The notes beneath the pieces were generated by a model. The model was not told the DNA's origin. It saw only the letters and a program-made list of their open reading frames with translations, and made no database searches. The translations under genes were made by a program, and so were the position numbers. From assembly GCF_017161265.1 (NCBI RefSeq), contig NZ_CP031393.1, positions 1,364,001 to 1,428,000 of the forward strand: a DNA stretch of 64,000 nucleotides, written 5' to 3'. Shown in pieces: positions 9,241 through 16,782 of this stretch (positions within the stretch are counted from its first letter, which is position 1; each line of letters opens with the position of its first letter). The DNA is from Treponema medium (lineage in GTDB: Bacteria; Spirochaetota; Spirochaetia; Treponematales; Treponemataceae).

Positions 9241-10269
9241 ATGGACATAGAAGCACTTGAATTCCGTGCGGCTTGTTTGCAAGCTGCGCGGAATTTTTTT
9301 ATTACACATCAATATCTGGAACTGGACACTCCGGCGCTCTCGCCGACGCTCATCCCCGAAAGCTGTCTCGAAGTGTTCCGCACGGAGTACCTCAAACCCT
9401 TTAAAACCGGCGAGGAGGCGGCAGTCCCGCTCTTTCTTGTTCCCTCCCCGGAAGTATTCATCAAGCTGGTTATCGCCGCGCACGGCCGCTCGGTGTTTCA
9501 GCTTTCCAAATGTTACCGCAACTGCGAATCCGTCGGGCATATTCATAATCCAGAATTTACCATGCTGGAATATTACACCATGCAAGCGGATTACTGCGAT
9601 TCCGTCACGCTTACCGAAGCTTTCCTACAGACTATGGCGCAGGCAGTTGCGGGGATGCCGCTTGCTGACCCCGAATTGGGTGCGGTGCTTTCCAAACCGT
9701 TTTTGCAGCTGACCATGGACGAAGCCTTTAAACGATTCGCCGGTTTTTCCCTTGCCGAAGCGGAAACACCGGAGCTTGCCTTTCATGCTGAACGGCTCGG
9801 TCTCGGCGACCGGGCACAGTATGAAAGCTGGGCGTGGGATGATTTATACGAGCTGCTCTTGGTACACTGCATAGAGCCGCAGCTTCCGTCCGATGTGCCG
9901 GTCGCACTGCTGGACTATCCCGCGCGGGTACCTTGCCTTGCACAGGAACGGACGGAACAGCGTACCGCCGCTGACGGACGGACATATATATGGAAGACAA
10001 AAGAGCGGTGGGAAGTGTATGTACGCGGAGTGGAACTGGCAAACTGCTATACAGAAGCGCGGGATGCCGAAGAAATCAATCGCTCTTTTGCGGATGAAGC
10101 TGCAATTAAAAACGCAACAGCACGGGTACCGCATCCCGTACCGGAGAACTTCGGCGGGATATGCGCCCGTATGCCGCCCTGCTCCGGCGTTGCAATGGGA
10201 TTTGACCGCTTAATCATGCTCCTCGGTGGCAAAAAAACACTCAGCTCCTTTTTATACGGCGGGATGTAG
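9241..10269 (+). CDS. epmA: EF-P lysine ligase EpmA (PoxA/GenX, LysRS-like)
   Basis: The protein (342 residues) is a class II aminoacyl-tRNA synthetase catalytic core of the lysyl branch without the N-terminal anticodon-binding OB fold. Motif 2 is FQLSKCYRNCESVGHIHNPEFTMLEYY and motif 3 is GVAMGFDRLIMLLGG near the C-terminus. This truncated LysRS architecture is that of EpmA, which attaches a lysine-type residue to elongation factor P to help ribosomes through proline stretches. The lysine-2,3-aminomutase partner EpmB is not in this window. The gene follows aspS by 84 bases on the same strand. Confidence 0.9.
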   Translation: MDIEALEFRAACLQAARNFFITHQYLELDTPALSPTLIPESCLEVFRTEYLKPFKTGEEAAVPLFLVPSPEVFIKLVIAAHGRSVFQLSKCYRNCESVGHIHNPEFTMLEYYTMQADYCDSVTLTEAFLQTMAQAVAGMPLADPELGAVLSKPFLQLTMDEAFKRFAGFSLAEAETPELAFHAERLGLGDRAQYESWAWDDLYELLLVHCIEPQLPSDVPVALLDYPARVPCLAQERTEQRTAADGRTYIWKTKERWEVYVRGVELANCYTEARDAEEINRSFADEAAIKNATARVPHPVPENFGGICARMPPCSGVAMGFDRLIMLLGGKKTLSSFLYGGM

Positions 10270-10712
10270 AGAAATCGAACTCTTGATTGACAAAAATGAT
10301 GTGAAGCTGCAGGGTTTAGATTCCTATAACACAGAGGGCAGCTCTAAAAACTCAATTAGATGTTTAGAGGGGGGCAATACTTATTTTTCAGTTTGTACAT
10401 ACCCATGCCTGATTTGGAACGATATCTACGTCCTAAATCCGGCAGTCTTAGCATATCGCCCCCTATAGATAAGAGGTGATTTTCTTTGTTCCATATTAGT
10501 GAAGATAGGCCTAATCTACCTGTTGATGATGTATCCAGCAAGTACTATGGTAGAAAGATGTGATTTTCTGTTCCGTATCAGTTTAGATTGCAGATAAGGT
10601 CTTTGTGTGTGATATTATGAGGAAAGGTAGAAAAAGTGTTAGAACGACATATTGCTGACGTTTTTCTACAAATCCCTAGATATTATGATAAAATTATGAT
10701 ATTATCCTGATA
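10270..10712. other. Gene-free stretch before the toxin-antitoxin pair
   Basis: I see no credible gene in these ~440 bases. There is an imperfect direct repeat: GAGGTGATTTTCT...GTTCCATATTAGT near 10474 and GATGTGATTTTCTGTTCCGTATCAGT near 10557. The end contains TTATGATA-type repeats (10683-10705) just before the antitoxin, a plausible promoter/operator. GTTAGAAC at 10638-10645 resembles the conserved recombination heptamer of integron sites and might mark the left limit of the cassette region; this is weak. Confidence 0.35.
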
Positions 10713-10724
10713 ATGGAGGTTCGT

Positions 10725-10988
10725 ATGATGCAAATTAGACCTGTTTCAGATCTGCGTAATAAATTTTCAGAAATAGAAAATATAGTTTCAGCAAACAGAA
10801 GTCCTGTATTCCTTACAAAAAATGGTTATGGCTCTATGGTTGTGATGAGTCTTGATTTGTACGAAAGCCTTACACATACTATTGAAAGCCAACTTAATGA
10901 AGCGGATACTCAAGCGGCATCAACAAATGTTCGTCTTTCGCATGAAGAAGTTTTTTCTCATATCCGTTCCCAAATAAAGACAAGCTGA
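10725..10988 (+). CDS. Phd/YefM-type antitoxin
   Basis: A protein of ~87 residues starting MMQIRPVSDLRNKFSEIENIV, followed by FLTKNGYGSMVVMSLDLYESL: this is the Phd/YefM fold, whose N-terminus binds operator DNA and whose C-terminal tail neutralises a RelE/ParE toxin. A GGAGG sits at 10715-10719, so the start is the ATG at 10725 or 10728 rather than the one at 10713. The toxin frame begins four bases after its stop, the normal arrangement. The array context (all genes on one strand, attC sites downstream) fits a toxin-antitoxin cassette. Confidence 0.88.
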   Translation: MMQIRPVSDLRNKFSEIENIVSANRSPVFLTKNGYGSMVVMSLDLYESLTHTIESQLNEADTQAASTNVRLSHEEVFSHIRSQIKTS

Positions 10989-10991
10989 TTG

Positions 10992-11299
10992 ATGGGCAAA
11001 TATACTTTACGCTACCTTCCTCTAGCCGAACAGGATTTGAGGAAATTGTGAATTATATTCAGAATAATTTGGAAAATCCGATTGCGGCAGAAAATACTCT
11101 TTCAAAAATTGAAGCAGCTATTCTTGAACGGCTTGAATCTCCTGAATCTTTTGCCGTATGGCAATCAAAAAAACAACGCCCATATCCGTATGGAAAGATT
11201 AATGTAGGCAATTATACGGTTTGGTATGTGGTAATTGATCATATAATGGAAGTGAGACGAATTTTATATTCACGGCGAGATGAAGAGACTTTGATTTAA
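10992..11299 (+). pseudogene. RelE/ParE-type toxin, frameshifted
   Basis: Reading from ATG 10992 gives MGKYTLRYLPLAEQDLRKL and then a stop at about 11049. One base later in frame the sequence continues IVNYIQNNLENPIAAENTL...YTVWYVVIDHIMEVRRILYSRRDEETLI, the rest of a ParE/RelE toxin of ~102 residues (LAEQDLxxIVNYI and a late Arg-Arg-x-Leu-Tyr-x-Arg are typical). The frames differ by one missing base at the AAA near 11044 (AAAATTG expected). The toxin is therefore probably inactive, unless the missing A is a sequencing error. The antitoxin remains intact. Confidence 0.8.
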
Positions 11300-11331
11300 A
11301 AATAGCGACTTTACACCGATTGAGGAATAAA

Positions 11332-11772
11332 ATGGACAAGAAGCTAATTGAGTTTTTGATAAAAGCTAAACGGAAAACGTATGCAGGAAAAGGATCTGAA
11401 ACGGTTTCTTCAAGAGAAAAATCACATGACTTAGTATATCGTGAAAATAATTTTATGTATTATGACACCTATCTTGGCGGGGAAAAATTTGCCGGAGAAG
11501 AAGCTCTTTGGATTGCAGATAATCCGTATTGGAGCATGAATTATATTGGACGTGTGACTGGAGAAAATTTTAATGTAGATTTTTTGAAGGAAGCATTATT
11601 GAATGTTCCTTTTGAAAAACCGTTTAGAGGTCCGGAAAAATATGAAGACGGTAGTTATGAGTATAAATGTTCTATAAATGGGAATTTTGATTGGTTTCAA
11701 GGAAAAGAAATAATAACTTTCTGTGGAAAAGAAGTCTATGAATGTTATTTTCATGGCGGGTTGATAAAGTAG
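11332..11772 (+). CDS. DUF5680-like small protein of unknown function
   Basis: The protein has ~146 residues. KLIEFLIKAKRKTYAGKG near the start, then SHDLVYRENNFMYYDTYLGG, FAGEEALW and a C-terminal YECYFHGGLIK are the recurrent features of the DUF5680 family, small soluble proteins often found in integron cassettes and similar accessory regions. Function is not known. The start at 11332 is preferred because GAGGAAT lies just upstream; an in-frame TTG at 11320 would fall inside that ribosome site. An attC-like site begins six bases after the stop, so this gene looks like the body of an integron cassette. Confidence 0.75.
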   Translation: MDKKLIEFLIKAKRKTYAGKGSETVSSREKSHDLVYRENNFMYYDTYLGGEKFAGEEALWIADNPYWSMNYIGRVTGENFNVDFLKEALLNVPFEKPFRGPEKYEDGSYEYKCSINGNFDWFQGKEIITFCGKEVYECYFHGGLIK

Positions 11773-11777
11773 AATCG

Positions 11778-11843
11778 TTCTAACCCCCGTTTCAACCTGA
11801 CATTGCAGACAAGCCGCAAATGCAGATTAAGCGAATGTTAGAC
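11778..11843 (+). other. attC-like integron recombination site 1
   Basis: The 66-base site starts with TTCTAAC (11778-11784) and ends with GTTAGAC (11837-11843), which fits the GTTRRRY core exactly. The halves form an imperfect palindrome: the left arm CTAACCCCCGTTTCAACCTG can be laid over the reverse complement of the right arm, CTAACATTCGCTTAATCTG. Size, core heptamers and placement directly after a stop codon are those of integron attC sites. No integrase gene is present in the window. Confidence 0.75.
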
Positions 11844-11886
11844 AGACGGCATATTATGCCGCTAGTTTTATAAAAAGGATTTTATT

Positions 11887-12878
11887 ATGGCTATAATGAT
11901 GAAACGTCAGCTAAATGACGAAGAAAAGCAAATTGTTTTAAATCGACATGGTAGAGTTTGTTATGCAAATGGTCATGCAATTCCCGATGGTGAAAAAATT
12001 CATTTTGACCATATAAAAGTATATGTAAATAATGCCCTACAGATTTAAACAATATAGCCCCTATGTGTGAAAAGTATAATCTTGAAAAAGAACAACTGCC
12101 ACTTGAAGATTTTAGAATTAAACTTAGAATCGAAGATTTTTTTAAAATTGGTAAACGACTTACTCTTAAGGATTTACTAAAATATTTAAAAGACAAAGGT
12201 GATATAAGTTCTTTTGGAGAAGCTATTGTAATAAAAGACTTTGACGGAAAAATAACTTTAGAAAATGCAAATTTTCATGAAGAATTTAAAATAGAAACTT
12301 GTCCATTAACAGGGTGGAAATATTTTTATTGTAAATTACCAGTAAATATTTTAGATAGTGATGATGATAATGAACATTCACAAGGTCTACAACCTCGTTA
12401 TCTAATTTTTGATAAAGTATTTCAAATGTTTAGACATTTTCAGAATTACCCTGTTTTACAACCTTCTATCGGAAGAATTGAGAATGGAAAAATTCTACTT
12501 TTTGATGGACAGCATAAAGTTGTAGCATTGCTTTGGACAGGAAGAAGAAATTTTGAATGTAAAATCTACATAAATCCCGATTTAGAAAAACTTAATCAAG
12601 CAAACATTTCTGCTCATGATAAATTTGCACAGACAAGATTCTTTTCTTCGATAATGGTTCTAAAATTAGGAGCTCAGTTTGGAAAAGATTTCGATGATTA
12701 CAAAAACAATGAAAGCGATCCTATGAAAACGGAGCAAGGTTTCTTAGAATATCTAAGCAAAAAAGATATTGCACAGACTCAAGCGGAAATTAAAAATAAA
12801 TTCAGGAGCTATCTCTATAACTCTATCCTTGAAGATGATAAAAATATTTGCGCCAACTTTGCCTTACGCTTCACTTGA
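11887..12878 (+). pseudogene. HNH endonuclease with DGQHR-like domain, frameshifted
   Basis: From ATG 11887 the frame reads an HNH start (LNDEEKQIVLNRHGRVCYAN, then GEKIHFDHIKVYVNN) and stops near 12048. The next frame continues seamlessly with PTDLNNIAPMCEKYNLEKEQL, the rest of the HNH zinc-ribbon region, if one base is restored at about 12031 (AATGCCC). Downstream, IENGKILLFDGQHKVVALLW resembles the ParB-like DGQHR domain found in DndB-type proteins. The intact product would be ~330 residues. The stop lies inside the next attC site. The one-base loss suggests an inactive cassette gene, or a sequencing error; a translation start at about 12063 could still give the C-terminal part. Confidence 0.7.
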
Positions 12879-12915
12879 GGCAAAGGCACAAATGCAGGTT
12901 AAGTGGATGTTAGGA
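12851..12915 (+). other. attC-like integron recombination site 2
   Basis: A 65-base site runs from CGCCAAC (12851-12857) to GTTAGGA (12909-12915). Its right half, AAATGCAGGTTAAGTGGATG, differs from site 1 (AAATGCAGATTAAGCGAATG) at only three positions out of twenty, and the half-sites pair imperfectly. It overlaps the 3' end of the HNH gene, as attC sites often overlap cassette genes. Confidence 0.75.
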
Positions 12916-12947
12916 GAACACGCATTGGTGTACAAAAAAGGAAAAAA

Positions 12948-13787
12948 ATGGAAAAAATAATTGATTTTTATGAAAAAAGAATAAAAATTATTCTAGGTAT
13001 AATTCTTGGAGTTTGCATATTAAATTGTATTATTTGCATCTGTAAAGATATAAAAGTTTCAGAAACTTTATTAGGTTTTGGAATAAGTATTAGCTTTTTC
13101 TTTATAGCATGGGCAATGGTTTTTATCGTATTAGGTTTCCAAAAAATAAATCCGTTTTGTCCAAAATCTATTTTTAAGTTTTTCTGTTACTTTTTTATAA
13201 TAATAAGCACAATTGGTATTATCCTTGGAATAATAAATGATACAATTATTTGTTTATTAAAAGATAAAAACGATATGTTTCCTTTTGCATATTCTACATG
13301 TCCATTAGGTACTGTTTACGGAAGCATTTTTCTATATAGAAAAACTTTTGATAAAGATAAAGGAATTGAGGTAAAAACAAATATGAAAATTACAGCTGAA
13401 ACTAAAAAGAAAAAAATTATAAAATATGTTGTAATATTTGGAATTGGTTTTATCGGTGCTATAATTGTATGCACCTCTATTTTTTCATTATTTAAAAACT
13501 CTGAACCATATAAGTATTCAGTGGAACTTATTGAAAATAATCAGGACGTTATGGAATATCTTGGAGAAGAATATAAACTCCCAATTATAATTAGCGGTTC
13601 TATGACTATGAATGGAAATGGAACAGGGAAAGCATCTCTTTCGTACAAAATAAAAGGGAAAAATGGTATTTCAAGAGTGTATATCGATGCTGAAAAGGAA
13701 AATGAAATTTGGAAATATAATAAAGTAATTTTTTATAAAGAGAAAGGAAAAGCAGATTCAATAGATTTACTTTTAAATAAAGAATAA
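12948..13787 (+). CDS. Membrane protein with Coa1-like C-terminal domain
   Basis: The protein has ~279 residues. Three membrane helices occur in the first ~100 residues and a fourth at ~155-175 (YVVIFGIGFIGAIIVCTSIF). The final part, with SVELIENNQDVMEYLGEEYKLP, a Gly-rich strand (GSMTMNGNGTGKASLSYKIKG) and VYIDAEKENEIWKYNKV, has the pattern of the cytochrome-oxidase-assembly-factor Coa1 (DUF1783) family, which bacteria use in many small membrane proteins of unknown role. ATG 12948 follows AAGGA; a GTG at 12903 lies inside attC site 2 and is unlikely. AT-rich like the rest of the array. Confidence 0.65.
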   Translation: MEKIIDFYEKRIKIILGIILGVCILNCIICICKDIKVSETLLGFGISISFFFIAWAMVFIVLGFQKINPFCPKSIFKFFCYFFIIISTIGIILGIINDTIICLLKDKNDMFPFAYSTCPLGTVYGSIFLYRKTFDKDKGIEVKTNMKITAETKKKKIIKYVVIFGIGFIGAIIVCTSIFSLFKNSEPYKYSVELIENNQDVMEYLGEEYKLPIIISGSMTMNGNGTGKASLSYKIKGKNGISRVYIDAEKENEIWKYNKVIFYKEKGKADSIDLLLNKE

Positions 13788-13836
13788 TGCCTGACGGCGC
13801 TGGTATTTAGATGTATTGAATGTTTTATGAGAAAAA

Positions 13837-14011
13837 ATGAATAATACAAAAATTTTTAATCTTATCTTATTAATTACAATTGTTTGTAATGAGTGATAAA
13901 GAAAAATTTAAAGATACTTTTATTGATAATGAAGGCCTGTGGGAATGTTGTTCATTATTTTTTATATATGTGCCTTTTATTGTTAATTCGATTAAAAAAA
14001 TTATTTCATAG
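13837..14011 (+). pseudogene. Possible decayed small lipoprotein gene
   Basis: From ATG 13837 a 19-codon frame reads MNNTKIFNLILLITIVCNE, which looks like a lipoprotein signal peptide ending at a cysteine, then stops. An overlapping frame from ATG 13889 continues for 40 codons (MSDKEKFKDTFIDNEGLWEC and a hydrophobic end). The pair could be one small lipoprotein gene broken by a frameshift, or chance. It is followed by ~100 bases of AT-rich DNA. Confidence 0.3.
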
Positions 14012-14108
14012 TTAATTATACTAGAATTCCATTTTGTAATTAAATATTTCTGTATAAATAGATATTGATCAACAATTGTAAAATAAAAGAAATTAAATGT
14101 ATAATAAA

Positions 14109-14186
14109 ACCTAAGAGCGGTGGAACATCCACCTGTCCTCCGGCGTACAGCGCCATCCAACAGGCGGATTAAACAGACGAATTGGA
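14109..14186 (+). other. Degenerate attC-like palindrome
   Basis: The left arm contains ATCCACCTGT and the right arm ACAGGCGGAT, which pair with one mismatch around a CGGCG...CGCC apex; the right arm then reads GGATTAAACAGACGAATTGG, similar in layout to the GATTAAG...GTTAG end of the two better attC sites. The terminal heptamers (ACCTAAG, AATTGGA) do not match the consensus. It may be a worn attC site or an unrelated hairpin. Confidence 0.35.
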
Positions 14187-14321
14187 TATTGATTTATCGG
14201 TGAAATTATTGCAAGCGGATTTCCTATAAATGTTATAGAATCTTAATAACATCGTTAATGCGGGGCTTTTTTGAAGGGTTTAACTATGTTTTAATTAGTG
14301 ATAAAATAAATGAGTATCATC

Positions 14322-14350
14322 CGATAACCACCGTTTCAAACCGACATTTG
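14322..14350 (+). other. Half attC site
   Basis: GATAACCACCGTTTCAAACC followed by GACATTTG closely copies the left half of attC site 1 (CTAACCCCCGTTTCAACC, then TGACATTGC). No matching right half follows; the sequence runs into the leader of the gene at 14402. It is probably a truncated attC site left by an imprecise cassette event. Confidence 0.5.
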
Positions 14351-14401
14351 TTTTAGTGCAAAAGTTCTAAAAAATATAATATGTTTATAGGAAAATAAAG
14401 T

Positions 14402-15028
14402 ATGGAAATATTAGATGCATATAAACAGTTTTTTAAATTTTATTCAAAAGATGATTTGTTTACTTTTGGATTAGATAACATTATTTCTATAGATAAACAA
14501 AAAGCCGTTATCGAATGGAATAAATTAAAATCGAATATAAATAATAAATCAGCTAATCTATATGTAAGAAGTTCCGGTAGAAATGCTTCTGGAAATTCTA
14601 TTTTACAACAATTATATAAAGATGTGTTTGAACTGAATATTCGGTTTGATCCAACAAATAATGCTAAGCCGACAAAACTTTTAGAAGATAATACGGGTTA
14701 TAAAAAAAATCTAACAATATTTAACTATCAAGTTTCTCATGTTTTCGGACAAACAAAAAATGTTTATTGCTTTACAGCACCTTGGAATATAGTTTTTATC
14801 CCTAAAATTATTGATCCATTCACGGGACATGAAGCAAAAGGCGATTATGTGGATGAATTCAAAAATCTTTTTAAAAATCATATTTACAAGTTGTATAAAG
14901 AATTAATTGATGAATACAATGAAATTACAAACGATTATCGTATAAAAGTAGAAAAGTGGCTTAATTCTCATTTAGATTCTATGGATATTGATACATATCT
15001 TAAAGATTTTAATTATATAGACATATAA
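14402..15028 (+). CDS. Cassette-type protein of unknown function with SHVF/TAPWN motif
   Basis: The protein has 208 residues and is not a family I can name with certainty. The clearest segment, NYQVSHVFGQTKNVYCFTAPWNIVF followed by DPFTGHEAKG, has a His next to a hydrophobic turn and two further His/Asn positions, reminiscent of HNH-type nucleases or small restriction enzymes, but this is only a resemblance. The gene is AT-rich and lies last in the same-strand array. It is preceded by a half attC site and followed by a bidirectional terminator shared with rny. The ATG has no strong ribosome site (GGAAAATAAAGT). Confidence 0.5.
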   Translation: MEILDAYKQFFKFYSKDDLFTFGLDNIISIDKQKAVIEWNKLKSNINNKSANLYVRSSGRNASGNSILQQLYKDVFELNIRFDPTNNAKPTKLLEDNTGYKKNLTIFNYQVSHVFGQTKNVYCFTAPWNIVFIPKIIDPFTGHEAKGDYVDEFKNLFKNHIYKLYKELIDEYNEITNDYRIKVEKWLNSHLDSMDIDTYLKDFNYIDI

Positions 15029-15044
15029 CACTGTTTTTCAACAT

Positions 15045-15076
15045 AAAAAAGCCGCCCTATTCAGGACGGCTTTTTT
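15045..15076 (+). terminator. Bidirectional rho-independent terminator
   Basis: A-run, stem GCCGCCCT / AGGACGGC with one mismatch, ATTC-type loop, then six T. It lies between two converging genes (the cassette protein on + and rny on -) and has an A-run and T-run on either side, so it can serve both. Confidence 0.85.
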
Positions 15077-15125
15077 ACTGCTCGGTATCGATGGATAAGC
15101 TCAATCGATTTACCAAATATTCTCG

Positions 15126-16667
15126 CTATCGTGCGTATTCGATAATGCGTGTTTCGCGGATGAGCGTTACCCGAATACGGCCGGGATATTTCAGATCGTT
15201 TTCAATCTTTTTCGCAATATCCCTACCCAAAGCTTTCACTTCTTGATCAGGTATCTTTTCATTGTTTACCAATACCCGCAGCTCGCGACCCGCTTGGATT
15301 GCGTATGCCTTTTCAACACCATGGAACCCTTCTGCAATTGCTTCAAGGTTTTCCAGCCGTCTGACATAGTTATCCATCGTTTCACGGCGAGCGCCCGGCC
15401 GTGCGGCGGAAATAGCATCGGCAATCTGTACCAGTACGGATTCCACACAGGACGGCTCAATATCATTATGGTGCGAACCGACGGCATTGACGATACGCGG
15501 ATCAAGGCTCATCTTCCGCGTCATCTCCATACCGACTTCGGCGTGGTTCTTGTCCGAATCCGCTTCGGCACCCTTACCGATATCATGCAGTAAACCGCCG
15601 CGTTTTGCGATTTCCACATTTGCACCGATTTCTGCGGCAAGCGTACCTGCCAAAATAGCGACTTCTTTGGAATGCTGCAATACGTTCTGTCCGTAGCTCG
15701 TTCTAAAATGTAGGCGGCCGAGCGCACGCACCATTTCCTGTCCCATATCGTGAATACCGAGGTCAAAGAGCACTTTTTCCCCTTCTTCATACACGGTTTG
15801 CGAAATTTCGCGCGTAACCTTTTGTACGATTTCTTCAATCCGCGCAGGGTGAATCCGGCCATCTAGGATAAGCCGTTCCAATGCGATACGGGCAATTTCT
15901 TTCCGCACCGGATCGAAACAGGAAATAACCACCGCCTCGGGCGTATCATCGATAATAATATCGACACCGGTCAAGGTTTCCAGCGCACGTATATTGCGCC
16001 CCTCACGCCCGATAATCCGCCCCTTCATTTCATCACTCGGCAAGCTCACTGTAGAAACGGTTATATCGCTTGTTGTCTCCGTCGTCAGCCGCTGAATGGT
16101 CGTAACTAAGATATCACGCGCTTTTTTTTCAGCGGTAAGGTTCGCTTCTTCTTCTATTCTATTGATAAGAACCTGCGCATCCCGCTTCGCTTCATTGGCA
16201 AGGCTTTGTATAATCAAATCCTTGGCCTGCGCCTGTGTTAAACCGGAAATCCGCTCCAGCTCTTCCTTATACCGTTCTTCCTCCCCATCCAAGACTTTTT
16301 CACGTTCGTCAAGCGCATCCTTCCGCTCAACGAGTTGCTTTTCATTTTTTTCTGCCAATTCCAGCCGTTTATCCAGCTGTTCTTCTTTTTGGGTTAAGCG
16401 GCGTTCCATCCGTTGAAGGTCGCTTCTCCGTTCGCGGTTCTCTCGTTCTTGTTGATTTCTTTCCCGAATAAGTTGTTCTTTTGCCTCAAGAAGAATATCC
16501 TTCTTTTGAGCTTCAGCCTCTTTTATAGCCTCCTGTAAAACCCGCTCTGCACGCTGTTCAGAAGCAGATAGTTGAAATCTGGCATACAGCCAGCGAATCG
16601 TCCATCCAAGAATTAAACCGATAATTACGAGAGCAATACACACGATCACCATCATGATTCCAGTCAT
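15126..16667 (-). CDS. rny: Ribonuclease Y
   Basis: The 513-residue membrane-anchored endoribonuclease starts mRNA decay. It has one N-terminal membrane helix (residues ~5-25), a long charged coiled coil (~30-200, rich in Glu/Lys/Arg/Gln), a KH RNA-binding domain (MKGRIIGREGRNIRALETLTGVDIIIDD, ~215-245), and an HD phosphohydrolase domain with VLQHSKEVAILAG and GLLHDIGKG. Length and order match RNase Y exactly. The ATG is preceded by AGGAG. Convergent with the cassette array across a shared terminator. Confidence 0.97.
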   Translation of the reverse strand: MTGIMMVIVCIALVIIGLILGWTIRWLYARFQLSASEQRAERVLQEAIKEAEAQKKDILLEAKEQLIRERNQQERENRERRSDLQRMERRLTQKEEQLDKRLELAEKNEKQLVERKDALDEREKVLDGEEERYKEELERISGLTQAQAKDLIIQSLANEAKRDAQVLINRIEEEANLTAEKKARDILVTTIQRLTTETTSDITVSTVSLPSDEMKGRIIGREGRNIRALETLTGVDIIIDDTPEAVVISCFDPVRKEIARIALERLILDGRIHPARIEEIVQKVTREISQTVYEEGEKVLFDLGIHDMGQEMVRALGRLHFRTSYGQNVLQHSKEVAILAGTLAAEIGANVEIAKRGGLLHDIGKGAEADSDKNHAEVGMEMTRKMSLDPRIVNAVGSHHNDIEPSCVESVLVQIADAISAARPGARRETMDNYVRRLENLEAIAEGFHGVEKAYAIQAGRELRVLVNNEKIPDQEVKALGRDIAKKIENDLKYPGRIRVTLIRETRIIEYAR

Positions 16668-16782
16668 GTTTGCTCCTTATAACAGTAAATAACTGTCATC
16701 TTAAACTTTATACTGAATACCTTAAAATGTCAATAATTTTCTATTTGACATATTTAACATCGTTTTTATCCGGTTGTTCCTC

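Noticed and set aside
9019..9585. 188-codon open frame on the minus strand across the aspS end and epmA start
   Set aside because: It lies antisense to two well-conserved synthetase genes, has no recognisable domain and no ribosome site; it is a shadow frame.
10226..10468. 80-codon frame overlapping the epmA end
   Set aside because: Composition and lack of a ribosome site make it unlikely to be a gene; only the epmA reading is supported.
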